From Selaginella tamariscina (lineage: Eukaryota > Streptophyta > Lycopodiopsida > Selaginellales > Selaginellaceae), in the NCBI GenBank assembly GCA_003024785.1, contig PUQB01000117.1, forward strand, positions 320,079 to 384,078: a stretch of 64,000 nt of DNA, given 5' to 3'. Both the position numbers and the translations under genes were made by a program. Under the pieces are notes generated by a model. That model was given only the letters and a program-made list of their open reading frames with translations, did not search any database and was not told the origin of the DNA. Shown here one piece after another: positions 1 to 21,483 of the stretch; the first letter of the stretch is position 1; every line of letters begins with the position of its first letter.

Positions 1-1730
1 TGCGATGGAAGCTCCTTACGTAAGAATCGAGTTCAGCACCGGTGAAGACGCCTTGAACGCGGACATCTGGAAGGGCGCGAAGGTGCGGGATGCCCTCGAG
101 TACCTTGCAGGGAAAGGTCGAGTGGGCGATTTGGTTCGACAATCAACCAACAGGATTCAGTTTCCTAATTCGTGGCTGTTCTCGGGGGAAACATATGTCT
201 TCCTGGAGGTAAGTTTTCTATTCTTTAGCGTATAATCTAAAGCTCACCCGTTGTATCAGAAACGGCCCAAATATGAGGAAGCATGGATGTCAACACAAGC
301 GAAAATGCCTTCCGCTTCATGCCGCAGATTATTAAGTATCTCGGAGCCGCAGACCCAATTTATCACATTGGCCGTACTTCTGGAATCATGCCGCTGCCCG
401 TGGCCCATGAAGCATTTGCACGGTATGTGGAGCTCTTCCGGACTCTCGTCCCTACTGCGGTTGACTGGGCTAATGTGATGGACATATTTGAGATGAGTAA
501 CTTTTATTATGAAAATGAGAAGCTACGCCACATAGGACGATCTTTAATCATCTTACCAGCTACTTAAAGACTGCCTGTCCCAATCTGCAGTTCCACTTCA
601 AGTCTTCTGGTGACTCAAATAAGAATGTCGAAGAAGTAGATATCATAGTCATGGTCAAGGTTGAACAGTTTTGGCTGGTACTTATGAAAGTTGAAGTCAA
701 GAACGAGATGGGGTTTGGGGGAGAGGCTTGCATGGAGTCAATGAAATATTATGGGGACTATGTTAACGACACAGCCCACTCAGAAGATGTTGATTACAAG
801 CGATGGATGTATTGCTGCTCATGCATTCCCATGCTGATTGTGGAGGTAGTCGGAGCTACTATAAGAGTGGGTGGAGCCATTTGTCACGACCGGCCTGGTT
901 ACGAGCCTCTGACGCCTTATCTGCACCTTCTAAAGTATGTACAGGACTTGGAGCACAGGAACCAAGTTGCAAGGGCTATTGCCGCCATTCCAAAGACCTT
1001 GGAAGTGCTTGCAACCTTTTACAAGGGAATTGCCCCAGGGACAGACATCAAGACTGAGAGAGACGAGTCGGTTACCTGGCCTTACTACGTGAGAAAAGAA
1101 CGGGAGAAGGATCCTGGTCTTCGGGTTACAAAGTTCCGTAGACGGCTCGACCGGACCACTCTCCGACAGATGTTCCGAGGAAGAGAAGAACAGCTCCTGT
1201 ACTTGTTAAAGTACAGCCATGGAGAGAAGAAGATTGTCAAGTTCTGTCAAAGATATGGCACTGAGGTGCACCGGAAATGGAAGGAAGCAGGCTTCGCCCC
1301 CGATTTCACGGTGTCAGAGCTCGGTGGAGATTGGAAGGTGATTCGGATGGACGTCTACTCTCCGGAGGACGGTTGGATGGTTGTGAGCAGTCTAGACCCT
1401 GCACAGTCTGAGAACATTACGGATGGGACTGCACTGAACCCTGCTTCGTGGGATGCGTGTAAGATGGCAGTGCTCAAGGCGTACGAGCAGGTGCACAGTC
1501 TCTATCCGGGTCATGTTCACGGGATCTACGAAAGTCTAACATCCTTCACAGCCGGGACAGCGGCAGGGTAATCTTTATCGACTTCGACTGGGCTGGACTG
1601 GAGAACGAAGTTAGGTACCCTCCATTCCTTAATCCGCATATCACTTGGCCGGACGGTGTCAATTCTGGAGGACTTATGCTGTCTACTCACGATACTGCGC
1701 TTTTACGAGCGGATCTTGGAGTATAAACTG
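1..1730 (+). pseudogene. Crinkler-like effector gene (REase-like + kinase-like), copy 1, broken
   Basis: I read this as a member of the Crinkler/CR family of eukaryotic effectors. Seen: an N-terminal segment up to 208 ends at a GTAAGT donor, with an acceptor at 259. A middle segment from about 650 carries a VEVKNE motif, the ExK core expected of a PD-(D/E)XK nuclease fold. The C-terminal part has the FIDFDWAG and RYPPFLNP motifs typical of the kinase-like domain fused to fungal and oomycete CR proteins. Breaks: the frame shifts near 290-300, and the HGD catalytic-loop region is interrupted near 1521 by an apparent missing G in a G run, so FDWAG lies in another frame up to the stop at about 1726. 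The first ATG (position 5) is not conserved in copy 2, so the true start is probably outside the window. The family assignment is from motifs only. The breaks could be real or sequencing errors. Confidence 0.6.
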
Positions 1731-2110
1731 TTTTAGAACCCAATGCAATATATCTAACAATGTTCTCTATCTCTCCGTGCGTGATCTCTATCTCCCTCTC
1801 CGTGCGTGTGGTTTCTTATGTAGAAAAATAGCCTCAAGTAGCTATAGTTGTCAACGATCTAAATAGCTGCGCTAATAAAGAAACTCACTCTTCTTTCTCC
1901 CTCTCTCTATCTCTCTCTCATGCAGTGGTGTACGTTTTCCACGGTGTAATCCGAGTTGCTTTAGCTTTCTTGCAGAATGCTTCAACAATTAGTCTTGACT
2001 TGAAAAAAATAGATATATAAGAAAAATGTGTGTGTGAAACTTAAAAAGATAACATTATTGCTATAATGACATAGCGACGTGCTACTGTACACATACACAC
2101 ACCATATCAC
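1..2110 (+). repeat. Left arm of a large inverted duplication (Crinkler copy 1 plus 3' flank)
   Basis: This stretch is matched on the opposite strand by 38370-40540. Similarity runs past the stop codon into non-coding DNA: the segment with 'gctaataaagaaactcactc' near 1870, the segment near 1990 with 'aattagtcttg', and the segment near 2048 with 'aacattattgctat' all have reverse-complement partners at about 38705-38750, 38547 and 38405. Copy 2 carries about 75 extra AT-rich bases (38425-38495). Since the match starts at base 1, the repeat may extend beyond the window. Confidence 0.85.
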
Positions 2111-2562
2111 TATACTATACTCAATTATATAGAATAATATATTAATATAATAGCAACTGAAGAAAATAATGACTCTTAAAGTTTCGGTCCGTCAGAGTCT
2201 CTACCAGTTTATGTAATCGCCAGCATATTTTGGAGGCTATGAACACAAATACAAGTCAAAGATTACAAAAACCAAATAAAATGCGCGCGCACACACATGC
2301 AAGCACGCACGCACGCGCACATAAAATACACATACACAAGCACGCGCACACACACGTACACACATATATGAAATACGCAAAATAGATAATTACCTGCGAT
2401 GTTGTTTGGAAATCTTGAATCCCTTTAATTTGAACGACTTGTAATGTTCAGTATTTCCGTTTCTGCTTGGTCGTACAAGAGCTCATACGCCATCGTCTTC
2501 GTCATTCGTACATCACGGTCTGCAATCTTGGGCACGGTTTTTAAGCACAACATCAAATTATT

Positions 2563-2594
<32 letters not shown>

Positions 2595-2896
2595 GAATAA
2601 TCATATTTATGTATACAGATGATTTATTTGCCGTCCGCACGAAGATTTGATTGGTGAGAGGACCGTAATGAATACGGGTCGCTAATGTCCAGGCGCCGTT
2701 GAAGCCGAGACGGGCAGCGAGTGCTATAGGCTGGTTCTTTAATATTTTAATATATAACTTCATATATTTAATATATATAAAACATCAGAAGAGTTATCGA
2801 GCCAATATAACCGATTATAAATTTAACTTGCAATGTTAACTCTAAGAACACTAAATACTAAATAATAAATTTAGTAATCAAAATTATAACATATTT
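1735..2896. other. Gene-free stretch with microsatellites; one weak minus-strand ORF
   Basis: Contains CT-rich and CA-rich simple repeats and a (TA)n run near 2562-2584. A minus-strand open frame at 2425-2763 has two protein-like halves separated by the (TA)n tract, which could be two exons. I recognise no family in it and do not call it a gene. Confidence 0.35.
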
Positions 2897-3220
2897 CTAA
2901 TAAGGCCTTGGAGGTGGATTAGGAACATCGTACCTCGCAAAGAAAGCCTTCAAGTTCATGGGATCCGTAACCGAATTTGAGAAGTCAATCCGACTTGATT
3001 CACCATGCCAGAAAGTCTTAAACTGCCAAAAGTATCCAGCCTCTGTACAGTGGTTGCTATCAAAGAATAAGTAGCTGGAAGGATCCGAACACATGAACTG
3101 TGGGTATTTCAGGGTTTGTCCAGGCGCTAAGAAACTCCTATCCGCATTTGCACAGAACTCCGCTGCATCTCTTTCGTGTTTGCTAAACGTACTTAACAAA
3201 AGCAACAGAAGTGTCTTCAT
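2897..3220 (-). CDS. GDSL/SGNH esterase-like C-terminal fragment
   Basis: An ORF of 107 residues. The N-terminus (MKTLLLLLLS) could be a short signal peptide. Residues 45-65 hold C-S-D-P-S-S-Y-L-F-F-D-S-N-H-C-T-E-A-G-Y, which resembles block V of plant GDSL lipases, where the D-x-x-H pair supplies the catalytic Asp and His. The upstream GDS-L serine block, and about 250 residues of a normal GDSL enzyme, are missing, so this is either the last exon of a spliced gene or a truncated relic. The assignment rests on one block and is tentative. No partner gene is visible nearby. Confidence 0.4.
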   Translation of the reverse strand: MKTLLLLLLSTFSKHERDAAEFCANADRSFLAPGQTLKYPQFMCSDPSSYLFFDSNHCTEAGYFWQFKTFWHGESSRIDFSNSVTDPMNLKAFFARYDVPNPPPRPY

Positions 3221-3239
3221 ACTAAGGAATGTGGTTTAA

Positions 3240-4120
3240 CTCCATACATGTATTTTGTTTCCTAATATGATATGACACGTGCCATCCATATTAGGAACAC
3301 AGAAAATGTGCTGGTATATACTCAACAGTAAAATGTGCTAGTTATAATATATATATAATAAACATAAACAACTAAGTGTTGCTAAGTATGGTTTTTTGTT
3401 TGAGACAACATTTCTTATTTTGCAAAAAGAAAATACATTTTAGATTTTAATAAAATGTATTTAAAATCAGATTAATTATAAAATTTTAATGTATATATTT
3501 TTCTGTACATTGATATGTACAATTTGAAGTCAAATGGATACTAAAATAATTATCGAATTAAAATATTTTCTTATAATATACTTTACAATCGATATTGAAG
3601 CCCTTTACCTTAAACATACAAGATTATTAAGATATTTATTTTATACTTAAAACTTTCTAAATAAAGTTTAAAGTTGAAATAAATTCTAATTTCATAAAAA
3701 TACATCTTTAATACATTATCATATTAAATATAGAATATTATTTTATTTTTTGTTAAACTAAATAAACTTTAAAATTAAATTAAAATCTAAATCATTCAAT
3801 TTAGATAGATATTTAGAATATGTTTATTCTTAAATATAGAATATTGGTAAAAATTTAATAAAGGTTCAGATATTACTAAAATATTTTACTTTGTTTTTTA
3901 GTTTTTAATTTATTTTTTTAAAAGAAAAAACTAAAATAAAATCTAAATCGTCCAGCTAAACCCTCAAATTTAATGTATATATTAAACTAGTTAATCGGTC
4001 TAATATACATTATTCTCATTGCATCGCCGTGTAGAATAGTTTGAAGTAAACGAGCCCAACAGAACCTCTAGTGGAATCTTTTACTTGGTTTACATAAATA
4101 GAATTGATAATAAATCATTA
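3240..4120. other. AT-rich intergenic region upstream of the chitinase
   Basis: Very AT-rich with no credible ORF. It contains the left arm of the inverted repeat described separately. I cannot identify a promoter with confidence. Confidence 0.5.
3511..3710. repeat. Inverted repeat, left arm, flanking the chitinase gene
   Basis: The reverse complement of this segment matches 5217-5425 almost base for base over long stretches. Examples are 'atcgatattgaagccctt' here against 'aagggcttcaatatcgat' there, and 'tacaagattattaaga' against 'taataatcttgta'. The match is far beyond what shared AT-richness would give. The arms point towards each other around the chitinase gene. Confidence 0.8.
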
Positions 4121-4122
4121 CT

Positions 4123-5102
4123 ATGGCTTATGTGTATAATACCGCTCTAATCATGTGTTTAATAAGTCCATGGTTAAGTGTTGCATCTCCATCAGACATC
4201 ATTAATAATGCTCTCTTCAATAGCCTCTTTCCTAATAAAAATGCATTCTATACTTACCAAGACTTTATTTCTACAACCTTGGTGTACCCAAGCTTTGGCA
4301 TCACAGGAAATGGCACCACACAGGAGATTGCTGCTTACTTTGCAAATGTCATGTTAGAGACTGTGGGTAAGTACTAACACACATACATACACATACCCAC
4401 ATGTATGTGTATAATAGGTGTATTACTGAGTAGAACTATTACACTAGGAAAAGAAGACTTCCAAGGAATTTATTTTTTTGTTCATCCTCCTTGTGCTTTC
4501 CACAGGCACACATAACACACAAACATGTGTGCGCATGTGTGTGTATGTGTATGGGCGTCCGAATATGCATCTCTCTCACACACACTATGTGTGTGTGTGT
4601 GTATATATATAATATAGCGAGACCCGACAGGCTTGCAATATATAAGAGAGATCGACAGAAGTGGTGACTACTGTGATAAGAGCACTGGAGTAGAGTGCCC
4701 GGCTGGAGAGTTTTCATATTACGGGAGAGGACCTCTGCAACTCTCATGGTAAATAATTATAGTAACATCAATACTTAATTATTAGAAAAATTATGCAGGA
4801 ATTATAATTATAATGCAGCAGGGGAGGCTATGGGTGTTGATTTGCTTAATAATCCTGATTTATTAGCAACTAATAATGTTTACTCGTGGAGTTCATCACT
4901 TTGGTTTTGGAACAATGGTAGTAACTGTCACTCTGCAATGGTAAACGGGGAAGGGTTTGGATCTACCATCAGGGCAATCAACGGTGGAATTGAATGTGGT
5001 AAGGGTAAAGAGACGCCTGGAGCTTTGCAAAGGATCGAATATTATAAGGAAATATGCTCAAGACTACGTGTAGATCCTGGTGACAAACTGGGATGTGCAT
5101 AA
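4123..5102 (+). CDS. Secreted GH19 chitinase (3 exons)
   Basis: A family 19 glycoside hydrolase, expected to cleave beta-1,4 bonds of chitin outside the cell. The product begins with a hydrophobic signal peptide (about residues 1-22). Exon 1 is 4123-4366 (GTAAGT donor), exon 2 about 4618-4748, and exon 3 4799-5102. The exon 2/3 join recreates the W of the GH19 signature Y-Y-G-R-G-P-L-Q-L-S-W followed by N-Y-N-Y. The two catalytic acids appear retained: the E of L-E-T near the end of exon 1 and the E of I-R-E-I-D in exon 2. C-terminal Cys residues (NCH, ECG, EIC, GC) fit the family disulfides. There is no N-terminal chitin-binding domain. The exon 1/2 junction does not keep frame as read, so either a base is missing or the acceptor differs. 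Intron 2 is only 50 nt. Confidence 0.85.
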
Positions 5103-5216
5103 GGTTGGTATCTTTTATATAGTTACCACTATTTAATACATGTTATGTAATATATTTAAAAAATGAAACAGGTTTAAACATTTCAATGGTTTAGATTTTA
5201 TTTTAATTTTTTAATT

Positions 5217-5425
5217 AAAGATGTATTTTTATGGAATAAATTAGAATTTATTTCAACTTTAAATTTTATTTAAAAAGTTTATTTATAAAATAAATATTTT
5301 AATAATCTTGTATGTTTAAGGTGAAGGGCTTCAATATCGATTGTAAAGTATATTATAAGAAAATATTTTAATTTGATGATTTAAAAATTATTTTAGTTCA
5401 CCATTTGACTTCAAGTTGTACATGT
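5217..5425. repeat. Inverted repeat, right arm, flanking the chitinase gene
   Basis: Partner of 3511-3710 in inverted orientation. Its outer end reads towards 'ttcaagttgtaca', matching the outer 'tgtacaatttgaa' of the left arm. A degraded continuation (a 'tttagattttattttaa' block) lies just inside both arms. Confidence 0.8.
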
Positions 5426-5429
5426 GTCA

Positions 5430-5470
5430 CACTTGATTTAAATTTTATTTTAATCATAGATTTATAAAGT

Positions 5471-5504
<34 letters not shown>

Positions 5505-5981
5505 TGATTATATAATATATTGATTATACCTTAGTTGAATGGATTAAATTTTATTGTTTATTTATTCATTATTTACATATTCCTTTACAAATATACATTT
5601 ATGTCCTAAATTTACATATGTATATATACTATCTTTAAATATGGGTATTTACAAAATGAAATCAAATTATGCTTCATCATTTAAACCTTCAATATGGTAT
5701 ACATATATGTTTTAAATATATTATATGTGCATAAAATTATATCCAAGAAATAATAAATATACGAAATTAAAATGTACAGTTTAATTTATGTTTATTACTT
5801 AAAAACTTTGTAGGGTTAGGGCTCTTCCATGGCGGGGAAGCGGCTGCGCGTGTTCTAAGGGTCGCATTTCCCCTGTTTTTTGCACAGAGGTATCTGTCTA
5901 TTTGTCTTTCATATATTGTTTTCCATATTATTATTTTATTTTATTTTTTTATTTTTTTTTAATTTAGAATCGATCGAAACA
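5430..5981. other. AT-rich spacer upstream of the LON-domain gene
   Basis: AT-rich sequence with a (TA)n tract near 5475-5494. A short GC-richer island at about 5815-5885 (around 'gcggggaagcggctgcgcg') could be the 5' UTR exon of the next gene, since a T-rich stretch and a 'tttag' acceptor precede the coding start at 5982. Confidence 0.4.
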
Positions 5982-11604
<5,623 letters not shown>

Positions 11605-12976
11605 TCATAGTCTTGATAAGAAACCATGCAAATTTTGATATAATGGATCCTTCTATCTTTTAAGCTATAAAGATGCTTGTGTGTGTGTGTGTGTGTGTGT
11701 GTGTCTAGCCAGTGTTTAATTATAAACTTTTAATATTTTCTCTTTTTTAATCTTCTAATAATCCTAAGTATACCGTATCAAGTAGGAGTTTCATATATAA
11801 CAATTCTAAACATAATTTCAATATCTTAATCTTAGTTGTGGGGGACACCTAAACAATTATTTTATAAACATGAGGTTATTACTTTTATTTTTAATATATA
11901 AATATTCAAAGAATGTATACAAAATTTTAAATGTAAATATAGTATTTTATTTGATAATGTGATTATATTTATTATCTATTCACGTTTTTAACAATTATAT
12001 TTGATAAAATTAAAATTTATTTACTAACAAAACTATCGTGTTTAGAACTTTCTACAGAGTCACGTATTTGTTAAAAATGATGAATTATATATACTATATA
12101 AATGTGTATTAGATCGCCTACGGTTTTATATTTTGAATATGATGTTTATTAACTTGTAAAGGAATTGTAATTTTCAAATTTATTTATTTGATAAAAATAC
12201 CACTTTGAAACAAGAATACCACTTCCATTTAATAAAAAATGCCAAAATTTATAAATTAATACTATACAATGAACTCGGTAGATGGAAAACCAATAAAATA
12301 TTAAAAATTAAAAATTTAATGTATTTATAATTTCTATTTGTTAATAATTAATTACTTACTAATAATTAATTACAAAATGAGACAATATAAATAAAAAGTA
12401 TTCTTATGGAAATCTCTCTCTTTACATCGAAATTTTTTATATCACCAGAGGACTACGTTTATACAAACAGAACCGCATGGAGAATTCACTTGTATATGTT
12501 ATTCATTATAATTATTAAACTCATATTATATTTTTATGTTATTTTTATAACTCTTAAATATTTAAATAATTTTATAAAAAGATATTTCATATTAATTAAT
12601 GTTTTTAATTTTTTTTTAATTAAATAGATTGTATATTTTATAAATTCCACTTTCACATTAATATTTTAATAAGTGTAAGAAGATATACTTTGTAACATCG
12701 TTTTTAAGTTTTTTGAATTTTTTTATGGCCAATTTAAATATTATACACATCTTATATTTAAATTTATTAAATACATTTTATATTTAATTTTAACAAGGGT
12801 AATATAAATTTGTTTCAGATATAATTTCTAAAATCTCATGTAATTTTAATAGCTTATAAAACGTGAGAACATATACATTTTGACAATTGAAAATATAGAC
12901 TGCTGTTTTTAAATTGATAAATATAAATGACTTTCGTCATAATCTGTCTCATTCATCACGTGAATCCTTATCCATC
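11605..12976. other. AT-rich intergenic stretch between convergent genes
   Basis: Lies between the 3' ends of the LON-domain gene (+) and the aminotransferase gene (-). It holds a (GT)n run near 11679-11704 and otherwise AT-rich DNA. The ORF at 12406-12627 is low complexity (I, L, Y, F, K) and I do not regard it as a gene. Confidence 0.5.
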
Positions 12977-16140
<3,164 letters not shown>

Positions 16141-19100
16141 GGTAAGGGCTTCACGGAATTCACATTATTACACGTGGCAAAATCACTGTCGCTTGTCCTG
16201 ATCAGACGACAAATAGTATCTTCAGCCTGTATGAAAAGAGTATTTTTAGCTCAAAGATTATAGCTGACGTGTCATGTAATGTTCTGTTGCAATCTAAATT
16301 CAGTAATTATGAATTACTAATTTGTAATAATTCTGATTGGTATCTTATTTAAATAAATAATAAATATATATACATGAATGTTATTAAACATATGCATACA
16401 CGAATGTATATACAATAAATAAGTATGATTGATATATTTATTTGAAATAAATAATAAATATGCATACATGAGTTGAATTTGTTGATACTAAAAATTCGTA
16501 GTAAGTTTGATTATTATTTTGATATGAATTAAAAATTAATGATTTTTGTGATTAAGTATTTCATCTAGAATTATAAACAAATTTGTAATAAACTTAATTG
16601 GTATTTTATGAATTATAAATTTATAATGATTTTTATAAATTACAAATTTGTAATAAGTTTGATTGGTGTTTCATTTCAAAATATAGATAAACTATAAATT
16701 TATAATAAGTTTAATTAGTATTTCATCTCGAAATAAAATAATAAGCTAGTAAATAGACTATAATGATATACACATCATATATGGACATATACGCACTCGT
16801 AATAAGAAGTTATTTATAAAGTGATATTTCATCTCGAAATATCAAATAATAAGCAGGGTTTTATAAATTGCATATAATGGCACCTTTTTTATTACTTATA
16901 ACATGATATTCATATGCACATTTTCTTATATATTATTTTTAATATAGAGTACTTTCGATTCAATTGTCTTAAAAGTTCAATGCTATAAATCAGTAATTTG
17001 TTAATCATTATTATTGTATACAACATTGTGGTACATTAATATTATTTCTTATATAAATATATTGTATTTAACTAATTTATTTTAGTTTGTCTATAAATAC
17101 TTTAACCTTATCATTTATGTAAATATAAATATGACTATAATTATTTACTCTATATATAAATAATATTAAGTTTAATATTAAATACTATATATTATTGAAA
17201 TATATTTTAATAATATACATTCATAAATATGTCATAGTTCTAACTTAGTGAGTTGACTACATAAGTAAAGATTATGAATATGTGGAATATGTAGATAAAA
17301 AGATTAAGCATAATTGAGTCATCGTGACGAAGGCTTTCTCGTACACATTAATTGGCCATTTACCTAGTTGACATAAAGGGAGAAAGAAAGGTTGTAACAA
17401 TATATATCAAATTCAAATCCAACAAAGGTTTTTACTGTGGTGAAATAATACCTTAATTTGTTCAAATGTTTAATAATTCCTTTATTCATTCTTGAATCAC
17501 TTTTGGTTTGTGATATATCCTAAGAATTTATGCTTATGCACAAATTAAAAATACATTAATAATGATAATAATAAATATATGGTTTTATATCTCCATATTC
17601 TTGAAATGCAATGTTGCATTAACGTTAAACTATAAATCCTTGTACACTTAAATTTCTTTTTATAAGAAGTCTAATTCATTTTTTTAATATAAGGTTCTGT
17701 GGATCAGGCAATTACAATCATGTATGAAGAAGTATGAAGTGGCCATGCTTTTGAAAGACAAGAGGATGTCCTTCTCCATTATAGATAGAAACAACCATCT
17801 ATGCATAACGATTTATATCAAACCATTAAACCCAAAGATAATGAGTTCGTGCACACTCGCAGAATTGAAAATAAATGCATTCTATGTATGGCTTACACAC
17901 CTAGAGTATATTTAAAGACTCAAACTCTTCCTGGAAGCGATTAGGTGATGGTGTTGAGCGTTGTGGAAAAGCCTGGAGATTAAGCACATCGATACACTGT
18001 ACATGGGAGGCTTATGTGTCCTAATGTATCTTCATGTAATTGCTTGTGCATTTGATTAACAAAACTTAAAATTTTCATTGTTGTAAAACACATAGAATAA
18101 ATGCCCTTTCATTATAGAAGAATGTGTTAATGATTTAATCAAATATCAATCTAGCATGCAGCAACTAGTACATAAAAAATGCCATGAGCTTCACCATAAC
18201 TGATTATGAACCGTAAGAAAATAATGACCAAGGCATGGCTGCTAAACAAAACTTAGCATGCCTATGGACTTCCACATAAGTGACATAACACGTATTGAAC
18301 TTACGGTATAATTAATGTAATTAATATATTAGTAATAGTAAATTTCAAACTTTTATTCTTTATTGATTAATTTTTTAATACCTTAGAATATATATTCAAC
18401 ATATATTATGTTATTAACAATTAAAATAAATTAAGTAGAGACAATCCAAGTTCAATGTAGATGATTTATTACACTAATGCTCCGGTTTGTTAAAGGAGAG
18501 TCAAGTAAAAACTTGTAATTTAATGGATTGAATGATATTTAAGGTGCTTATGATCTGGTGGATACTTTCCCACATATGGCTTCAAACACATATTTTATCC
18601 TCGTTCTTTTGCAGTGTTTAAACTCGTAGTCAAAAAATAATACAGATTAATAATTAAATTAGATTAGTAATAAAATCTTTATTACTAATCTAGTTTAATT
18701 ATTAATCCGTAGCCTAAGGATATAAACATATTCTTTTGTATTTTCCAAAAAGTATGATGAATATAGTTATGAACCTTATGTAGCGGATCTTCCTTGACCA
18801 TAGGCCGGCACTTTTTAAATAGATCATATGTTTTTAGGTGAAAATAGTAAATGACATGATTAGCCAGAGACTTGTAAAGATTACTATTGACCAACATAAT
18901 ATTAAGCTTATCACTTTATAAATTTGGTTCAAAATGAGTGTTTTGTCTTTTAAAAAGTAACATGTTGATTCTACATATCCAAGTTGTTAATGCTTTTACA
19001 TTTATTTGATATCACATGTTGTCAAGGGGCACTAGATTGATAAATAATCAAACAAGGCCTTGTGTTTCTTGCACATTCTTGTGGTTCAAATGTAAATAGG

Positions 19101-20678
19101 GATGCCTTTCTCCTTGAAATAAACAAAGGAAGTTCTAGGTTCATATGTGTTTTGAAAACCATTTTCACCTTATTCCCCGCTCATTGTCCTTGTGTTTGTG
19201 TCTTAACACACCATTTAGGTCAATGATTGCGATGAATTTTCTTTTAGATCCACCAATTTGTAAGTCAATGTTATTGTAAGTGGAGGTTGTCATTGTCAAG
19301 AAACACAGCTGATTCCTTTGATTAGGCTTGGACACTGCTACATGCTACCCTTGTGAATGAGATTGTTCTCATCCAAGCATTTCCAAGTGCATTGTATAAA
19401 AGCGTGAGATCAATGAAACCTTCATTATAATTCCTTCTAACCACAACTTCTTTCTTTTTATTGCAAATAAGACTTCTTTCTCACCATTTTCACTTGTAGT
19501 CACTCTAGAGGTCTTTAACTATTTTATGGTCCACAATGTGTAATTGATTTGCACCACACATAGTTTATCATGGAATGGAATAGATTAAATAAAAAAGCTA
19601 ATTTACCTTCAGCGATATGAGTTGAAAAGTAAGCATTGTCAATGCTGAAATCCATTGTTGAGATGTGTTAAACATATTTATTTGCAACAAACCAGGTATG
19701 AAACAAGATGCATCTTGTTTATGTAAATAGTATTACATACATTGCTACCACAATCAGGGTTTGTGAGCTACCGATGATTCTATTTCATCTAGAGTTTAAA
19801 AGGCAAGAAGACAATAAGGCGAGATTATTCTTGTTACATTTTAAACCATTACCTTTTATAGGACCAACAAAATTGCTTTTGATGCACTTTAGTGATCTTT
19901 CCGTAGTGTTTACCAGAATTGTAATTGTGTTTTTAGATTTAATTTATAATAATATTTATAAAATATTTTCAATTTGATCAATGAAATCAGCAATAAGATG
20001 TTATTAATAAGATTTTATAAGAATGGGTGTTAATAGAATTCATATACAATGTTATATTATAATGAATAGGATTGTCATGATAATGTATATTAAGACCTTT
20101 AACAAATGCTACATATAAAATTATAAAGTTAGAAGCGTCTTGTTTCAATCCTCACTGTTTTCTTTATCACTTATTTTAGCAACGACATCTTTCCCTGATG
20201 AGGCATCTACATCAACCTCAATAGTCATTTGAGGTTTAGTTATATGGTGTGGATTCCATTATTGATCGTGGATTTTGCAATACTGAATATGAAGTCAGTA
20301 CAAATAGACAAAGAATGGTATCTCACCATATTTTTCTTTTCTCTATTTTAGACCTTGGTTGTGTATGAGTCTTTTTCTTTCTATTTGCATTGCCCTTTGG
20401 TTCCTCTTCATTTTCATCCTCTTTGTCACCCCCCACATTGTTTTCATCCTTCTTCTCTTCCTCCTTCTCTTCCTTTCCCTCTCCCTCCTATTGCTCATGT
20501 ATACTTGTGGGAATTACTTTGATGACCCTCTTTGCTAGAGATGTGAAGGTTCTTGTCCAAAAAAACAAAGGTAAGAAAATCCCATTAGAGTATATTTATT
20601 TACTTGTTGGTCTTTTTTTCTTGGATAGGCTCATATGAGTTCCAGGAGTCTTTTCCTCTTTAGAGGTGTATATTGTAC
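16141..20678. other. Long AT-rich stretch with no recognised gene
   Basis: 16141-17700 is extremely AT-rich with short tandem-like 'aataaataataaatat' motifs. 17700-20678 is less extreme and contains short unrelated open frames (17724-17915, 18685-18897 minus, 19708-19977, 20390-20638), none with a recognisable domain. The segment 20570-20678 resembles 55320-55380 and is the left flank of element C, so part of this region is probably an older decayed repeat. Confidence 0.45.
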
Positions 20679-20683
20679 TTTAG

Positions 20684-20901
20684 TGTCAAGCCACGATCCA
20701 AGAGTAAGGAGGCTTGACTCAGGAGCAGGACAAAGACTAAGAACAAGACAAAAGCAGAACAAAAACTAAGAACAAGACGAGAATATGAAGCAAGGAGCAA
20801 AATAAGAATGATTATAGAAAGACTGGTGTTGATAGTAACTAATTATACAACAATTAGGTCAAAACTTTTATGCTCACAACTCCAAGAACTAATCTAGGCA
20901 T
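20684..20901 (-). repeat. 3' LTR of element C, first fragment
   Basis: Starts TGTCAAGCC (the reverse complement of the LTR end GGCTTGACA) and continues to the GGCAT at which element B inserted. It rejoins 27810-28071 when B is removed. The first fragment holds the U5-side of the LTR, including the segment complementary to the primer-binding site near 20829-20840. Confidence 0.88.
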
Positions 20902-21483
20902 TGTCATGACCTGATACAGGATACAGGATTCCGGATACAGGATACGAGTTGCAAGATTTTCTTACAAGATATTCCTACAGGGATTTCGGATACAGGATAC
21001 GCTTGCAGGATATTCCTACAGGATATGCCACAGGATATGCTTAGAGGATAAGGGACATGTGGACTCATCTTAGTTTCTGCATACATGCAGTCACTTTGCA
21101 TGCATGCAACCACTTTTAACACTCATGCCTAGATTAGCTCTTGGAGTTGTGAGTATAAAAGCTCCGACCTAATTGTTGTACAATTAGTTACTATTAACAT
21201 CAGTCTTTCTACAATCAATCTTGTCTTGTCTTGTTCTTATCTTGTCTTGCTCCTTGCCTCCTGCTCTTGTCTTGCTCTTGAATCCTGTCCTGTTCTTATC
21301 TCGCTCCTGGATCCTGTCATGTTCCTGTTTTGCTCCTGGATCTTGTCTTGTGGCTTCCTGTCTTGCGTCTTGTCTTGCTCCGAAGTTCCTAGTTCATGTC
21401 TTGTTTCCTGTTCTGCTCCTGAGTTAAGCCTTCTTGTTTTTGGAATCCTACTCACTTTTTTATTCCTGGATCGTGGCTTGACA
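20902..21483 (+). repeat. 5' LTR of element B
   Basis: 582 bp, TGTCATGACC to GGCTTGACA. The U3 part is rich in repeats of 'caggatacagga' type and the U5 part in repeats of 'ttgtcttgctcc' type. It contains a TATA box at 21154-21160. Confidence 0.9.
21154..21160 (+). promoter_or_regulatory. TATA box in the 5' LTR of element B
   Basis: TATAAAA, with the likely transcript start about 32 bases downstream at 21186. There the sequence becomes complementary to the primer-binding site just after the LTR. Confidence 0.65.

Noticed and set aside
5880-5981. Upstream ATG at 5880 as the start of the LON-domain protein
   Set aside because: The segment is T-rich and encodes an F/L/I run typical of an intron end or UTR, and a 'tttag' acceptor precedes the better start at 5982.
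12406-12627. Possible membrane protein ORF
   Set aside because: Low-complexity I/L/F/Y/K composition is what AT-rich DNA gives by chance; there is no homologous motif and no splice or promoter context.
16141-17700. Search for tRNA, rRNA or other structured RNA genes
   Set aside because: I saw no tRNA box A/B pair, no rRNA-like sequence and no snRNA motif here or elsewhere in the window. A covariance-model search was not possible.
20902-21483. CAGGATAC-type repeats as a CRISPR-like array
   Set aside because: The repeats are irregular, have no spacers of constant length, and lie inside a retrotransposon LTR of a eukaryote.
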